64,000 bases of DNA from Agromyces sp. Marseille-P2726 (lineage in GTDB: Bacteria; Actinomycetota; Actinomycetes; Actinomycetales; Microbacteriaceae). A program made the position numbers and the translations under genes. Of this stretch, positions 1 through 8,246 are shown piece by piece. The notes beneath the pieces are model-generated. The model did not search any database. It saw only the letters and a program-made list of their open reading frames with translations, and was not told where the DNA came from. The DNA lies in NCBI RefSeq assembly GCF_902809835.1, contig NZ_CADDWM010000010.1, positions 186,001-250,000 on the forward strand, in the 5' to 3' direction. Each line of letters opens with the position of its first letter. Within the stretch, counting starts at the first letter, position 1.

Positions 1-219
1 ATGCTCGCCACGCCTGCGGGGCGTCGGCAGGCGAAGCAGTGGGCGGCCGCGCAGGTGCCGCCGCGCACGGCGTTGATGCGCAAGTTCATCAGGGATGCCA
101 CGCACCTGGCGTTCACCCGTCAACGCCTGCTGCACGAGGTCGATGTGCGACGTGCGGCCGCCGACGAGCGGGCGCTGCTCACCGCTGTCGCGGCCGACCG
201 CGCTGCACTCATGCGCTGA
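1..219 (+). CDS. C-terminal fragment of an unidentified protein (possibly PrsW-type membrane protease)
   Basis: The reading frame is open from the left edge to a TGA at 217-219, so this is probably the tail of a gene that begins outside the window; the ATG at base 1 is not trusted as a start. The 72 visible residues are basic and helical, with a segment KFIRDATHLAFTRQRLL followed by DVRRAAADERALL. I recall similar tails in PrsW-family intramembrane proteases of Microbacteriaceae, but no catalytic residue is visible and the assignment is a guess. It is followed by a 155-bp gap before the FKBP gene. Confidence 0.5.
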   Translation: MLATPAGRRQAKQWAAAQVPPRTALMRKFIRDATHLAFTRQRLLHEVDVRRAAADERALLTAVAADRAALMR

Positions 220-374
220 CTCCACAGAAAAACTCGCCGCCCTGTGGTGTGGCACTGCCGACATCTCTACCAGGCGACGAGTTCTCTGGATTCCAGAGTG
301 CAGAGTGTTCGCAGTCAGCGCAAGAGGGTGGTGGACGCTTGTCCGCCGGCACGGCTGCGTATTGGATGGAACGC

Positions 375-746
375 ATGACTGACACCAACAGCAAGCCCGA
401 GGTCGACGCTCCCGAGGGGCCGGCGCCCGCAGATCTCGTCATCGAGGATCTGGTCGTGGGCGACGGCGCCGAGGCGACTCCCGGGTCGACGGTCGACGTG
501 CACTACCTCGGCGTCGAGTACGACTCGGGCGAGGAGTTCGACTCGTCATGGGGTCGCGGCCAGTCCATCAACTTCCCGCTGCAGGCACTCATCGCCGGGT
601 GGCAGGAGGGGATCCCCGGCATGAAGGTCGGCGGGCGCCGGAAGCTCACCGTGCCGCCCGCGAAGGCCTACGGGCCGGCGGGTGGTGGCCACCAGCTGTC
701 GGGCAAGACGCTGATCTTCGTGATCGACTTGCTCGGCGTGAGCTGA
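375..746 (+). CDS. FKBP-type peptidyl-prolyl cis-trans isomerase
   Basis: A 123-residue cytoplasmic prolyl isomerase that would catalyse cis/trans isomerisation of X-Pro bonds. After a short acidic N-terminus, the FKBP core runs from about residue 20 to the end, with VDVHYLGVEYDSGEEFDSSW, the FPL...LIAGWQEGIPGMKVGG element and a closing LIFVIDLLGV strand. This is the usual size of single-domain actinobacterial FKBPs. Start: ATG at 375 follows GGATGGAA at suitable distance; an in-frame ATG at 366 is the alternative. No signal peptide is visible. It is followed by a strong terminator hairpin, so it is probably transcribed alone. Confidence 0.93.
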   Translation: MTDTNSKPEVDAPEGPAPADLVIEDLVVGDGAEATPGSTVDVHYLGVEYDSGEEFDSSWGRGQSINFPLQALIAGWQEGIPGMKVGGRRKLTVPPAKAYGPAGGGHQLSGKTLIFVIDLLGVS

Positions 747-765
747 GCGGCGCACCGCCGTTCCA

Positions 766-797
766 GGAGGTCGCCGGGTCCACCCGGCGGCCTCCTT
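766..797 (+). terminator. Rho-independent-type terminator after the FKBP gene
   Basis: A 14-bp stem (766-779 with 782-795, one G-T pair) closed by a 2-nt gap, followed by TT. It lies 20 bp after the FKBP stop codon and separates it from the lysoplasmalogenase gene. Confidence 0.8.
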
Positions 798-904
798 CGC
801 TTCCATACAAGACAGCCTGCCCTTCCGTACAATGGATGGGTCGGGGCCGAAGCGGTCACCGGTGGGGTTAGCATCGAAATACCTATCGCGAGAGGTACGA
901 CGAC

Positions 905-1588
905 GTGGCCCAGATGATTGCGCCGATGCGCAGCAGCCGCGAGCGCACGATGGTTCGGGCGTTCGCGCCGTACGTCGTCCTCTCCGTGGCGCACCTCGTC
1001 CTCCAGCAGACCGGACCCGTGTGGGCGGTCACGGCCACGAAGGCGCTGCTGATGCCGCTGCTCGCGCTCGCCGTCGTCATCGTGGCCCGCCCGCTCACCG
1101 CGACCGTCCGGGTCCTCCTTCTCGCCATCGCATTCTCCTGGGCGGGCGACGTCGCCCTGTCGCTGCCCGGCTCCGCGGCCTTCGTGGTGGGTCTCGGCTG
1201 CTTCCTGCTGGCGCATGTCGGCTACATCGCCGCGTTCCTCAGGATGTCGCGGACCCGGCGGCTCCCGCCGGCATGGACCCTCGTCTACGTCGCGTGGTAC
1301 GCGGTGTTCCTCGCGCTGCTGGGCCCCCACACCGGAGTGCTGCTCGCGCCCGTCGCCCTCTACGGACTCGTCCTCGCGGCGATGGCTGCGGCCTCGGCAT
1401 GGCACGGGCCGCTCGTGGCGGCCGGCGGTGCGCTGTTCGTCCTGTCCGACTCGGTGCTCGGCTCGGGCCGATTCCTGCCGGGCTACGACTTCCCCCTCCA
1501 CGACCTCGTCGTCATGGCGAGCTATCTCATGGCGCAGGCGTTCATCGCAGCCGGCGTGCTGCGAACACTTCGTACGGAACGGTGGTGA
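905..1588 (+). CDS. Lysoplasmalogenase (YhhN family) membrane protein
   Basis: A 227-residue integral membrane protein with about eight hydrophobic segments. It matches the YhhN/TMEM86 family, which hydrolyses the vinyl-ether bond of lysoplasmalogens. The family signature motifs are visible: FSWAGDVAL near residue 80 and GALFVLSDSVLG near residue 180, whose Asp residues are the expected catalytic positions. Start GTG at 905, preceded by GAGAGG at 889-894. The stop is 4 nt before the fdhD start, so the two are probably co-transcribed, although no functional link is obvious. Confidence 0.85.
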   Translation: MAQMIAPMRSSRERTMVRAFAPYVVLSVAHLVLQQTGPVWAVTATKALLMPLLALAVVIVARPLTATVRVLLLAIAFSWAGDVALSLPGSAAFVVGLGCFLLAHVGYIAAFLRMSRTRRLPPAWTLVYVAWYAVFLALLGPHTGVLLAPVALYGLVLAAMAAASAWHGPLVAAGGALFVLSDSVLGSGRFLPGYDFPLHDLVVMASYLMAQAFIAAGVLRTLRTERW

Positions 1589-1592
1589 TCCC

Positions 1593-2450
1593 ATGTCACG
1601 CATCACGGCACGGCGCCGTGTCGCCCGATACACCCTCGGTGAGCGCACGTCGCGTCGCGAGGATGAGCTCACGGTCGAGGAACCCCTCGAGGTCAGAGTC
1701 GCCGGCGATCCGCTCGCCGTCACGATGCGGACGCCCGGCCATGACGTCGAGCTCGCGCTGGGCCTCCTCGTCTCCGAGGGCGTGCTGCGCCGTCGCGACG
1801 ACGTGCTCGGTGCCCGCCACTGCGCCGGCGACCCGATCGACGGCTCGGCGGAGTACAACGTCGTCGACGTGACGCTCGCGGCCGGTGTCGCGCCGCCGGC
1901 GACCACCGCGCACCACGCCCTCACGATGACCAGCGCGTGCGGCATCTGCGGCAAGGATTCGATCGACGCCGTCCGGTCCAGGTCGGCGTACGACGTCGCC
2001 GATGACCCCGTGCGCCTGGATCCGGCGTGGCTCGCGGCCCTGCCCGACCGGATGCGCGAGGCGCAGGCGCTGTTCGCACGCACGGGCGGCCTGCACGCCG
2101 CCGCCCTCGTCGACGTCGAACGCGACGAGATCCTCGTGGTCCGTGAGGACATCGGTCGCCACAACGCGGTCGACAAGGTGGTCGGGTGGGCGCTCCGGGA
2201 GGACCGACTTCCGCTTCGCGGGACGGTGCTCGTCGTCTCGGGGCGCGCGGGCTTCGAGCTCGCGCAGAAGGCATCCATGGCGGGCATTCCAGCCTTGGCC
2301 GCGGTTTCCGCCGCGTCGTCGCTCGCGGTCGACCTGGCGAACGAGGTCGGACTCACGCTCGCGGGCTTCGTCCGCGGGGCGTCTTTCGTCGTCTACGCCG
2401 GGGATGAACGCATGAGTCCCGCTGACGCGAAACTGGAGGTAGGGGCATGA
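1593..2450 (+). CDS. fdhD: FdhD, sulfurtransferase for formate dehydrogenase-type molybdoenzymes
   Basis: A 285-residue FdhD homologue. The family transfers sulfur from a cysteine desulfurase to the bis-MGD cofactor of formate dehydrogenases before insertion. The CGIC motif (Cys116 and Cys119), the sulfur carrier site, is intact, and the surrounding SACGICGK and DIGRHNAVDK motifs are typical. Start ATG at 1593 fits the expected N-terminus (RITARRRVARYTLGE). The stop overlaps the start of the next gene as ATGA at 2447-2450. That tight coupling fits FdhD maturing the adjacent oxidoreductase. Confidence 0.93.
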   Translation: MSRITARRRVARYTLGERTSRREDELTVEEPLEVRVAGDPLAVTMRTPGHDVELALGLLVSEGVLRRRDDVLGARHCAGDPIDGSAEYNVVDVTLAAGVAPPATTAHHALTMTSACGICGKDSIDAVRSRSAYDVADDPVRLDPAWLAALPDRMREAQALFARTGGLHAAALVDVERDEILVVREDIGRHNAVDKVVGWALREDRLPLRGTVLVVSGRAGFELAQKASMAGIPALAAVSAASSLAVDLANEVGLTLAGFVRGASFVVYAGDERMSPADAKLEVGA

Positions 2451-4780
2451 GCCAGCAGATCCCACAGCACGCCGAGTACCCCGACCTCGAGGTCGGGACC
2501 CCGAAGCGCGAGGCGGTCGGAGCCGAAGCGATCGTCCGCACGCTCGACACCACGGTCCGGGCACTCGGGCCCGCGCGCGCCGCACGCCTCCTGCTCGACA
2601 TCAACCAGAAGGACGGCTTCGACTGCATGAGTTGCGCGTGGCCCGACCCGGGCGACCGCAACAAGCTGGAGTTCTGCGAGAACGGCGCGAAGGCCGTCAC
2701 CTGGGAGGCCACCCCCATGAAGGTGGAGCGCTCGTTCTGGGCCGAGCATCCGCTGTCGTCGTTGCAGGATGCCACGGAGTACTGGCTCGGCCAGCAGGGC
2801 CGGCTCATCGAGCCCGTGTACAAGTCCGCCGACAGCGACGTGTACGAGCCCATCGGCTGGGATGCCGCGTTCGACCTCATCGGCGAGCGCCTGCGTGCGC
2901 TGGAGTCGCCTGATGAGGCCGCGTTCTACACGAGCGGGCGCACGGCGAACGAGACGGCGTTCCTCTATCAGCTGTTCGTGCGTGCGTTCGGTACGAACAA
3001 CCTGCCCGACTGCTCCAACATGTGCCACGAGTCGACCGGAACCGCCATGGGCGAGGTGCTCGGCGTCGGCAAGTCGACCGTGACCTATGACGACTTCGGC
3101 AAGGCCGAGCTCGTGATCGTCATGGGGCAGAACCCGGGCACGAACCATCCGCGCATGCTGACGGCACTCGAGGAGACCAAGCGCAACGGGGGCTCGATCG
3201 TCGCGGTGAACCCGCTTCCCGAGGCCGGGCTCATCCGATACCGGAACCCCCAGAAGGTGCGCGGTGTCGTGGGCAAGGGCACGCCCATCGCCGATCGCCA
3301 CCTCCAGATCCGGTCCGGCGGCGACCTCGCGCTGCTGCAGGCGGTGTCCAAGCGCGTGCTCGACGCCGAGGCGGCCGCGCCCGGCACGGTGCTCGACCAT
3401 GCGTTCCTCGACGAGCACACCGCCGGGTACGAGGCGTTCGCTGCCGGGCTCGCCGACCTCGACGAGGCGGAGGTGCTCGCGGCGACCGGGCTGACATCCG
3501 AGGAGATCGACGACCTGGCGGCTCGCTACATCAAGGCCGACCGGGTGATCATCACGTGGGCCATGGGCCTCACGCAGCAGCGCCGGGCGGTCGACACGAT
3601 CAAGGAGATCGTGAACCTGCTGTTGCTGCGCGGCAACATCGGCAAGCCGGGCGCCGGTGCATCTCCCATCCGCGGGCACTCCAATGTGCAGGGTGACCGC
3701 ACGATGGGCATCTGGGAGAAGATGCCCGACGTCTTCATGAACGCCCTCGCGCGGGAGTTCTCGTTCGAACCGCCCCGCAAGCACGGATTCGATTCCGTCC
3801 AGACCCTGCAGGCGATGCGCGAAGGGCGGGTGAAGGTGTTCATCGCGCTCGGCGGCAACTTCGTGGGTGCCATCTCCGACACGATGGCCGCCGAGTCCGC
3901 CATGCGGGGCGCGGACTTCACGGTGCAGATCTCGACCAAGCTCAACCGGTCGCACGTGGTCACGGGCAAGGAGGCGCTCATCCTGCCGACCCTCGGCCGC
4001 ACCGAGGTCGACCTGCAGGAGACCGGTCCGCAGTTCGTCTCCGTCGAGGACACGGTGTGCGCGGTGCACGCGTCCCACGGCAGCATCCCGCCGATCTCCG
4101 ACGAGGTGCGCAGCGAGATCGCGATCGTGGCGGGCATGGCGCGCGCGACGCTCGGCGATTCGACCGCCATCGACTGGACGGGCATGGAGCGCGACTACGA
4201 CGTCATCCGCGACCACATCAGCCGCGTCATCCCCGGGTTCGAGCGGTACAACGAGGACGTGCGGCGCCGCGACGGCTTCGTGCTGCCGAACGGGCCGCGC
4301 GACTCGCGTACCTGGCGGACCGCCACGGGCAAGGCGCAGTTCAGCGTCAACGAGCTCGAGGCGATCGAGTGCCCGCCCGGACGACTCATCCTGCAGACGC
4401 TGCGCTCGCACGACCAGTTCAACACGACCGTGTACAGCCTGAACGACCGCTATCGCGGCATCAAGAAGGGCCGAGACGTGGTCTTCGTGAATCCCGATGA
4501 TCTCTCCGAACTCGGCCTCGCCGACGGCGACCGGGTCGACGTGGTCAGCGAGTGGACGGGTGAGCCCGATCGCGTGCTGCCGAACCAGCGCATCGTCGCG
4601 TACCCCACTGCGCGCGGGTGCGCCGCGGCGTACTTCCCCGAGGCGAACGTGCTCGTCTCGCTCTCGAGCACCGCGATCGGCAGCAACACGCCGGTCTCGA
4701 AGGCCGTGATCGTGCGGTTGGAGCCGGTGAGCGAGAAGTCGGCGACGGTCGAGACGGTGGGGACGCGCATGACGCGCTGA
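2447..4780 (+). CDS. FdhF/YdeP-family molybdopterin oxidoreductase (formate dehydrogenase alpha-like)
   Basis: A 777-residue bis-MGD oxidoreductase of the YdeP-type formate dehydrogenase alpha group. Cys60, Cys63 and Cys77 (GFDCMSCAWPDP, then FCENG) form the N-terminal cluster region of this branch, and NNLPDCSNMCHE around residues 186-195 is at the active-site position. VQGDRTMGIWE and the C-terminal molybdopterin-binding beta-barrel (VDVVSEWTGEPDR) are present. No selenocysteine codon is seen. The in vivo electron donor of this branch is uncertain, so formate is not asserted. It is translationally coupled to fdhD by the ATGA overlap; no other subunit gene is nearby. Confidence 0.9.
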   Translation: MSQQIPQHAEYPDLEVGTPKREAVGAEAIVRTLDTTVRALGPARAARLLLDINQKDGFDCMSCAWPDPGDRNKLEFCENGAKAVTWEATPMKVERSFWAEHPLSSLQDATEYWLGQQGRLIEPVYKSADSDVYEPIGWDAAFDLIGERLRALESPDEAAFYTSGRTANETAFLYQLFVRAFGTNNLPDCSNMCHESTGTAMGEVLGVGKSTVTYDDFGKAELVIVMGQNPGTNHPRMLTALEETKRNGGSIVAVNPLPEAGLIRYRNPQKVRGVVGKGTPIADRHLQIRSGGDLALLQAVSKRVLDAEAAAPGTVLDHAFLDEHTAGYEAFAAGLADLDEAEVLAATGLTSEEIDDLAARYIKADRVIITWAMGLTQQRRAVDTIKEIVNLLLLRGNIGKPGAGASPIRGHSNVQGDRTMGIWEKMPDVFMNALAREFSFEPPRKHGFDSVQTLQAMREGRVKVFIALGGNFVGAISDTMAAESAMRGADFTVQISTKLNRSHVVTGKEALILPTLGRTEVDLQETGPQFVSVEDTVCAVHASHGSIPPISDEVRSEIAIVAGMARATLGDSTAIDWTGMERDYDVIRDHISRVIPGFERYNEDVRRRDGFVLPNGPRDSRTWRTATGKAQFSVNELEAIECPPGRLILQTLRSHDQFNTTVYSLNDRYRGIKKGRDVVFVNPDDLSELGLADGDRVDVVSEWTGEPDRVLPNQRIVAYPTARGCAAAYFPEANVLVSLSSTAIGSNTPVSKAVIVRLEPVSEKSATVETVGTRMTR

Positions 4781-4878
4781 AAAAAATCCGGATGCGATGC
4801 ATCCGTTCGCATGGATTCTCCGGAATCAGATGGTGAAAGCAATTCACCGCCCCCTATGGGCCGGATCTGGAGGAAACC
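4781..4878. other. Intergenic region before the surface module
   Basis: 98 bp with an A-run, a short inverted repeat (ATGCGATGCATCC...) and a clear ribosome binding site (CTGGAGGAAACC) directly before the ATG at 4879. GGAATC at 4819-4824 resembles an ECF-type -35 element, which would fit control by the ECF sigma factor encoded at 6500, but the match is short and unproven. Confidence 0.35.
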
Positions 4879-5724
4879 ATGAAGAAGATCCTCGTCGCCG
4901 CGCTCGGAGCCGGCGCACTCGTGGCGTTCGCGGGCGCAGCGCCGGCGACCGCCGCATCCGCGGACACCGCGATGCTGTCGGTGCTGCACGGCGTTCCCGA
5001 CCTCACGGTCGACGTCTACGTGAACGACGAACTCACACTCGACGACTTCGCCCCCGGCGATCTCGCCGGCCCGCTCGAGCTTCCGGGGGGCACCTACACG
5101 GTCGCGATCACGGCTGCCGATGCGGCGGATGCCTCGTCGCCGGCGATCGGTCCGATCGACCTGCCGCTCGAGGCCGGCGTCGACTACACCGCCGTCGCGC
5201 ACCTGAGCGAGGCGGGTGATCCCACCGCCACACTCTTCACGAACGACACCGCCCAGGTGGCCGCCGGTGAGGGCCGGTTGACGGTGCGCCACGTCGCCGC
5301 GGCGCCAGCAGTCGACGTGCTCGCGGGCGGAACCGCCGTGATCACGGCGCTGGCGAACCCCCAGGAGGCGAAGCTCGACCTGGCCGCCGGAACCGTCTCG
5401 GCAGCGGTCGCCGCGACCGGCACGACCGACCCCGTGCTCGGTCCGGCGGATGTCGAGGTCGCCGAGGGCGCGAACACCATCGTGTACGCGTGGGGCAGCC
5501 TCGAGGGAGACAACCTCGACCTGGCCGTGCAGTCCGTCGCCGTGGCCGGTATGCACTCCGCGCCCGACAGCATCCCGGCGGGTTCGGCCGGGCTCGTCGC
5601 AACGAACGGCCCTGACTCCTCGGCCCCCGTGTGGGGTGCCGTGATCGGGGCCTCGCTCCTCGCGGCGGCGGCGCTCATCGTGGGTGCGGCTCGTCGACGG
5701 GCGGCGGCTCGGGCGGGGCGCTGA
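4879..5724 (+). CDS. DUF4397 secreted, membrane-anchored surface protein
   Basis: A 281-residue exported protein. Residues 1-25 are a classic signal peptide (MKKIL, hydrophobic core, APATAASA). Two DUF4397-type beta domains follow (VLHGVPDLTVDVYVN, then TVRHVAAAPAVDVLAGG). Residues 239-243 read LVATN, followed by a spacer, a hydrophobic helix (about 252-270) and an RRRAAARAGR tail. That is the layout of a cell-wall sorting signal, although the pentapeptide is not canonical LPXTG. The function of DUF4397 is not known. The sortase gene begins 5 nt downstream, which supports the idea that this is its substrate. The start is fixed by a strong GGAGG site. Confidence 0.85.
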   Translation: MKKILVAALGAGALVAFAGAAPATAASADTAMLSVLHGVPDLTVDVYVNDELTLDDFAPGDLAGPLELPGGTYTVAITAADAADASSPAIGPIDLPLEAGVDYTAVAHLSEAGDPTATLFTNDTAQVAAGEGRLTVRHVAAAPAVDVLAGGTAVITALANPQEAKLDLAAGTVSAAVAATGTTDPVLGPADVEVAEGANTIVYAWGSLEGDNLDLAVQSVAVAGMHSAPDSIPAGSAGLVATNGPDSSAPVWGAVIGASLLAAAALIVGAARRRAAARAGR

Positions 5725-5729
5725 TCGCA

Positions 5730-6389
5730 ATGCTGAGCGCCAGGGTCGCGAGCACGGCGAAGGACGCCCTGCTCGCGGCCCTCGCCGTGCTCCTGGTCTC
5801 GCTCACCGTCGGCTGCACCCCGTCGGCCTCGCCGGCCAGCAGCACGCCGACGCCCTCGGTGCCTCCGCCCGCCCCCGCGGCAGCCGTGCCCGACATCCCG
5901 CGCTTCTCGGCGTCCCTCTCGGAGCGGCCGGCGCTGTCGGCGCCTGCTCCGGTGCGGCTCCTGATCCCCGAGCTCGGTATCGATGTCCCGGTCGAGGCGG
6001 TGGGACTCGACGGGCAGGGTCGCATGGCCCTCCCGGCGGATCCTGCGATCGCCGCCTGGTACCGGTTCGGTTCTGCACCGGCCAGCGTCGCCGGATCGAC
6101 CGTGATCGCCGCGCACGTCGACTCGCTCGTCTACGACATCGGTCCGTTCGCGAAGCTGGCCGGCGCCGCGGCCGGCACGCGGATCGAGGTCACCACCGCC
6201 GACGGCGCAGTGTACGCGTTCGCGCTCGCGTCCACCGAGGTCGTTCCGAAGGAGTCGGTGGACTGGTCGGCCGTCTTCGCTCGTGACGGGAGCCCCAGGC
6301 TCACGCTCGTCACGTGCGGAGGCGAGTTCGACTACGACGCCCGGCGCTATCTCAGCAACGTGGTCGTGACCGCGTCACCGATCACCTGA
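5730..6389 (+). CDS. Class F/E-type sortase
   Basis: A 219-residue sortase. A hydrophobic N-terminal segment ends at TVGC (Cys at about residue 29), which could be a weak lipobox or a plain signal anchor. A Pro/Ser-rich linker follows, then the sortase beta-barrel. The catalytic set is visible: His in IAAHVDS, Cys in LTLVTCGGEF and Arg in YDARRYLSNV. The length and TCGG context fit class F more than housekeeping class A. It transpeptidates surface proteins on the outer membrane face. It starts 5 nt after the DUF4397 gene, the likely substrate. Confidence 0.88.
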   Translation: MLSARVASTAKDALLAALAVLLVSLTVGCTPSASPASSTPTPSVPPPAPAAAVPDIPRFSASLSERPALSAPAPVRLLIPELGIDVPVEAVGLDGQGRMALPADPAIAAWYRFGSAPASVAGSTVIAAHVDSLVYDIGPFAKLAGAAAGTRIEVTTADGAVYAFALASTEVVPKESVDWSAVFARDGSPRLTLVTCGGEFDYDARRYLSNVVVTASPIT

Positions 6390-6499
6390 CCGGGTGGATG
6401 GCTATGCTGATCGAAGCGGTGGAGCCGACCTGGCGGGAGCTCGCCGAGTCGGTTCCCCGAGCAAGGATCGACGGGCGACGAGGGGGTGGCTGGCGCGAC

Positions 6500-7069
6500 G
6501 TGACTGCTGCAGACCCCGAACAGGTCGACGACGATGCCCTCGTCGCCGGCTTCCGGGCGGGCGACGACCAGGCGCTGCGTGAGGCGTACGCCCGGTGGGG
6601 CGCGCTGGTCTTCCGGCTGGCGCTGCGGTCGCTCGGCGACCGTTCCGACGCCGAAGATGTCACCCAACAGGTCTTCATCTCGGCGTGGCGCGGACGAGCG
6701 GGGTTCGACCCGGCGAGGTCGGCGCTCGGCGCGTGGCTCGTGGGCATCACCCGTCACCGCATCGCGGACGCGCACGCGGCCCGCGCCCGACGGCACCGGC
6801 TCGGTGACACGTTGGCCGCTGAGGCCGTCGCGTCCCCGCCGGTGCATGACGACGACCTGGCGGAGCGGGCTATGGTCGCCGAGGAGCTCGGACGACTCGA
6901 TCCCGTTCCGAGGCGGGTCATGCGACTGGCGTTCTTCGATCAGCTGACTCACGCCGAGATCGCCGAGACGCTCGACCTGCCCGTCGGCACCGTGAAGAGC
7001 CATATCCGACGTAGCCTGATGCGCATGCGCACTCGATGGGAGGTGGACGATGAGGCACATCGAGCCTGA
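6500..7069 (+). CDS. ECF-type RNA polymerase sigma factor
   Basis: A 189-residue sigma-70 family protein with region 2 (residues 15-85; SDAEDVTQQVFISAWR) and region 4 (residues 125-180; LTHAEIAETLDLPVGTVKSHIRR). GTG at 6500 gives the usual length and follows a G-rich stretch; the frame is open further upstream, with an ATG at 6400 possible. The 3' end overlaps the anti-sigma gene by 20 bp, the standard arrangement. Promoters recognised by this factor probably include that of the upstream surface module or its own (inference). Confidence 0.9.
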   Translation: MTAADPEQVDDDALVAGFRAGDDQALREAYARWGALVFRLALRSLGDRSDAEDVTQQVFISAWRGRAGFDPARSALGAWLVGITRHRIADAHAARARRHRLGDTLAAEAVASPPVHDDDLAERAMVAEELGRLDPVPRRVMRLAFFDQLTHAEIAETLDLPVGTVKSHIRRSLMRMRTRWEVDDEAHRA

Positions 7070-7844
7070 AGATCTCGCCGTCCTCGCCCTCGACGGCAAC
7101 GAGCCCGACGCCGCGGCGAGGGGTCACCTCGACGAGTGCGCCGAGTGCCTCGCCGAGTACGAGGCGTTCGCCCGCACGGCCGCGCTGGGCCGTGGCGGCG
7201 TGGCCCGAGAGCACGATGCGTACCCTTCACCTTCGGTCTGGGCGGGCATCCATTCCGAGCTCGGGCTCGACCCCGCACTCGCGCCCGATCCGCTGGCAGC
7301 ACGCGACGACGCGCCCGCGATGCCCGTGCCCCCGCCTGCGCCGGCGCTCCTCTCCACCGCCGACGAGCCCGCGTCCGCCCCCTCCCGCGGGGGTGGCACG
7401 AGGTGGTGGGTCTTCGCGCTCGCGGCAGCGGGTGCCGGCATCCTCGCCGGAGTCGGCCTCGGCCTGGGCATCGCACAGACCCTCGCGCCGCCCGCCGAGA
7501 CGGTCCTCGCGCGGGCCGCCCTCGAGCCGTTCCCCGGATGGGAGGCCAGTGGCGAGGCGCTGGTCGAGGAGGATGACGACGGCGTCCGATCGATCGTGGT
7601 CGACCTGGACTCCACCGTTCCCTCGGGTTCCGTGCGGGAGGTGTGGCTGATCCGGTCGGATGCCTCGGGGCTCGTGAGCCTGGGACTGCTGGACGGCGCA
7701 TCCGGTCGCTTCACACTGCCGAGCGGAATCGATCTCGGCGAGTACCCCATCGTCGACGTGTCGGCCGAGCCGCTCGACGGCGAGCCGGCGCACTCGGGCG
7801 ACTCGATCGTGCGGGGCGAGCTGCAGGAGGAGCGCTCGAGCTAG
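7050..7844 (+). CDS. RskA-like anti-sigma factor, membrane-bound
   Basis: A 264-residue predicted anti-sigma factor. The N-terminal cytoplasmic zinc-finger-like segment has GHLDECAECLAEY (His-x3-Cys-x2-Cys, residues 26-33), a Pro-rich linker follows, then one transmembrane helix (about 118-142) and an extracellular RskA-type domain (EPFPGWEASGEALVEE to the C-terminus). It would hold the overlapping ECF sigma factor inactive until a surface signal triggers proteolysis. It overlaps the sigma gene by 20 bp, so the two are translationally coupled. Confidence 0.87.
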   Translation: MRHIEPEDLAVLALDGNEPDAAARGHLDECAECLAEYEAFARTAALGRGGVAREHDAYPSPSVWAGIHSELGLDPALAPDPLAARDDAPAMPVPPPAPALLSTADEPASAPSRGGGTRWWVFALAAAGAGILAGVGLGLGIAQTLAPPAETVLARAALEPFPGWEASGEALVEEDDDGVRSIVVDLDSTVPSGSVREVWLIRSDASGLVSLGLLDGASGRFTLPSGIDLGEYPIVDVSAEPLDGEPAHSGDSIVRGELQEERSS

Positions 7845-7861
7845 CGTGGCGGACTCGCCCG

Positions 7862-8200
7862 TCAGGCGTCCCGATCGCGCCGCGTGGTGCCGCGTGAAGA
7901 CCCGCGATCGTGCTCGCGCTCAGGACGCACTCGCTCGGGTTCGGTCGTCTCCTGCACCCGTTCGACGAGTTCGCGCCACGGGCCGACGAGCTGACGCTCG
8001 GCGAGCGTCGCTTCGCGCGGAGGACAGCGGATGCGGTAGACGAAGCGATCGGGTTCGGGCGGCGCGGGCGGCGGCTGATTCCATGGGATCTCGTCGATCA
8101 GCAGGTACCAGTCGTCGGGGTCAGGCTGTTCCTCGATGTGCACGTGCCACATCAGCCGGATTCCCGCCAGGCCGCCGCTCCGCGACACGATGACGTCCAT
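7862..8200 (-). CDS. Emfourin-type (protealysin inhibitor) protein
   Basis: A 112-residue protein whose core (MDVIVSRSGGLAGI at the start, then DRFVYRI and ATLAERQL) matches the emfourin family of slow, tight-binding inhibitors of M4 proteases. The C-terminal 25 residues are charged and low-complexity. It lies 46 bp downstream of the M4 protease gene on the same strand, the typical pairing. There is no Shine-Dalgarno sequence, but TACCAT (complement of 8207-8212) ends 6 nt before the ATG, so it may also be expressed as a leaderless transcript from its own promoter. Confidence 0.82.
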   Translation of the reverse strand: MDVIVSRSGGLAGIRLMWHVHIEEQPDPDDWYLLIDEIPWNQPPPAPPEPDRFVYRIRCPPREATLAERQLVGPWRELVERVQETTEPERVRPEREHDRGSSRGTTRRDRDA

Positions 8201-8246
8201 GCCGCGATGGTACTCCGGTGCATGGGACGCGCCGGAGGTCGCGCCG

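Noticed and set aside
668-2356. A 562-codon minus-strand frame opposite lysoplasmalogenase and fdhD
   Set aside because: Low-complexity, Arg/Ser-rich product typical of antisense frames; the plus-strand genes have clear families.
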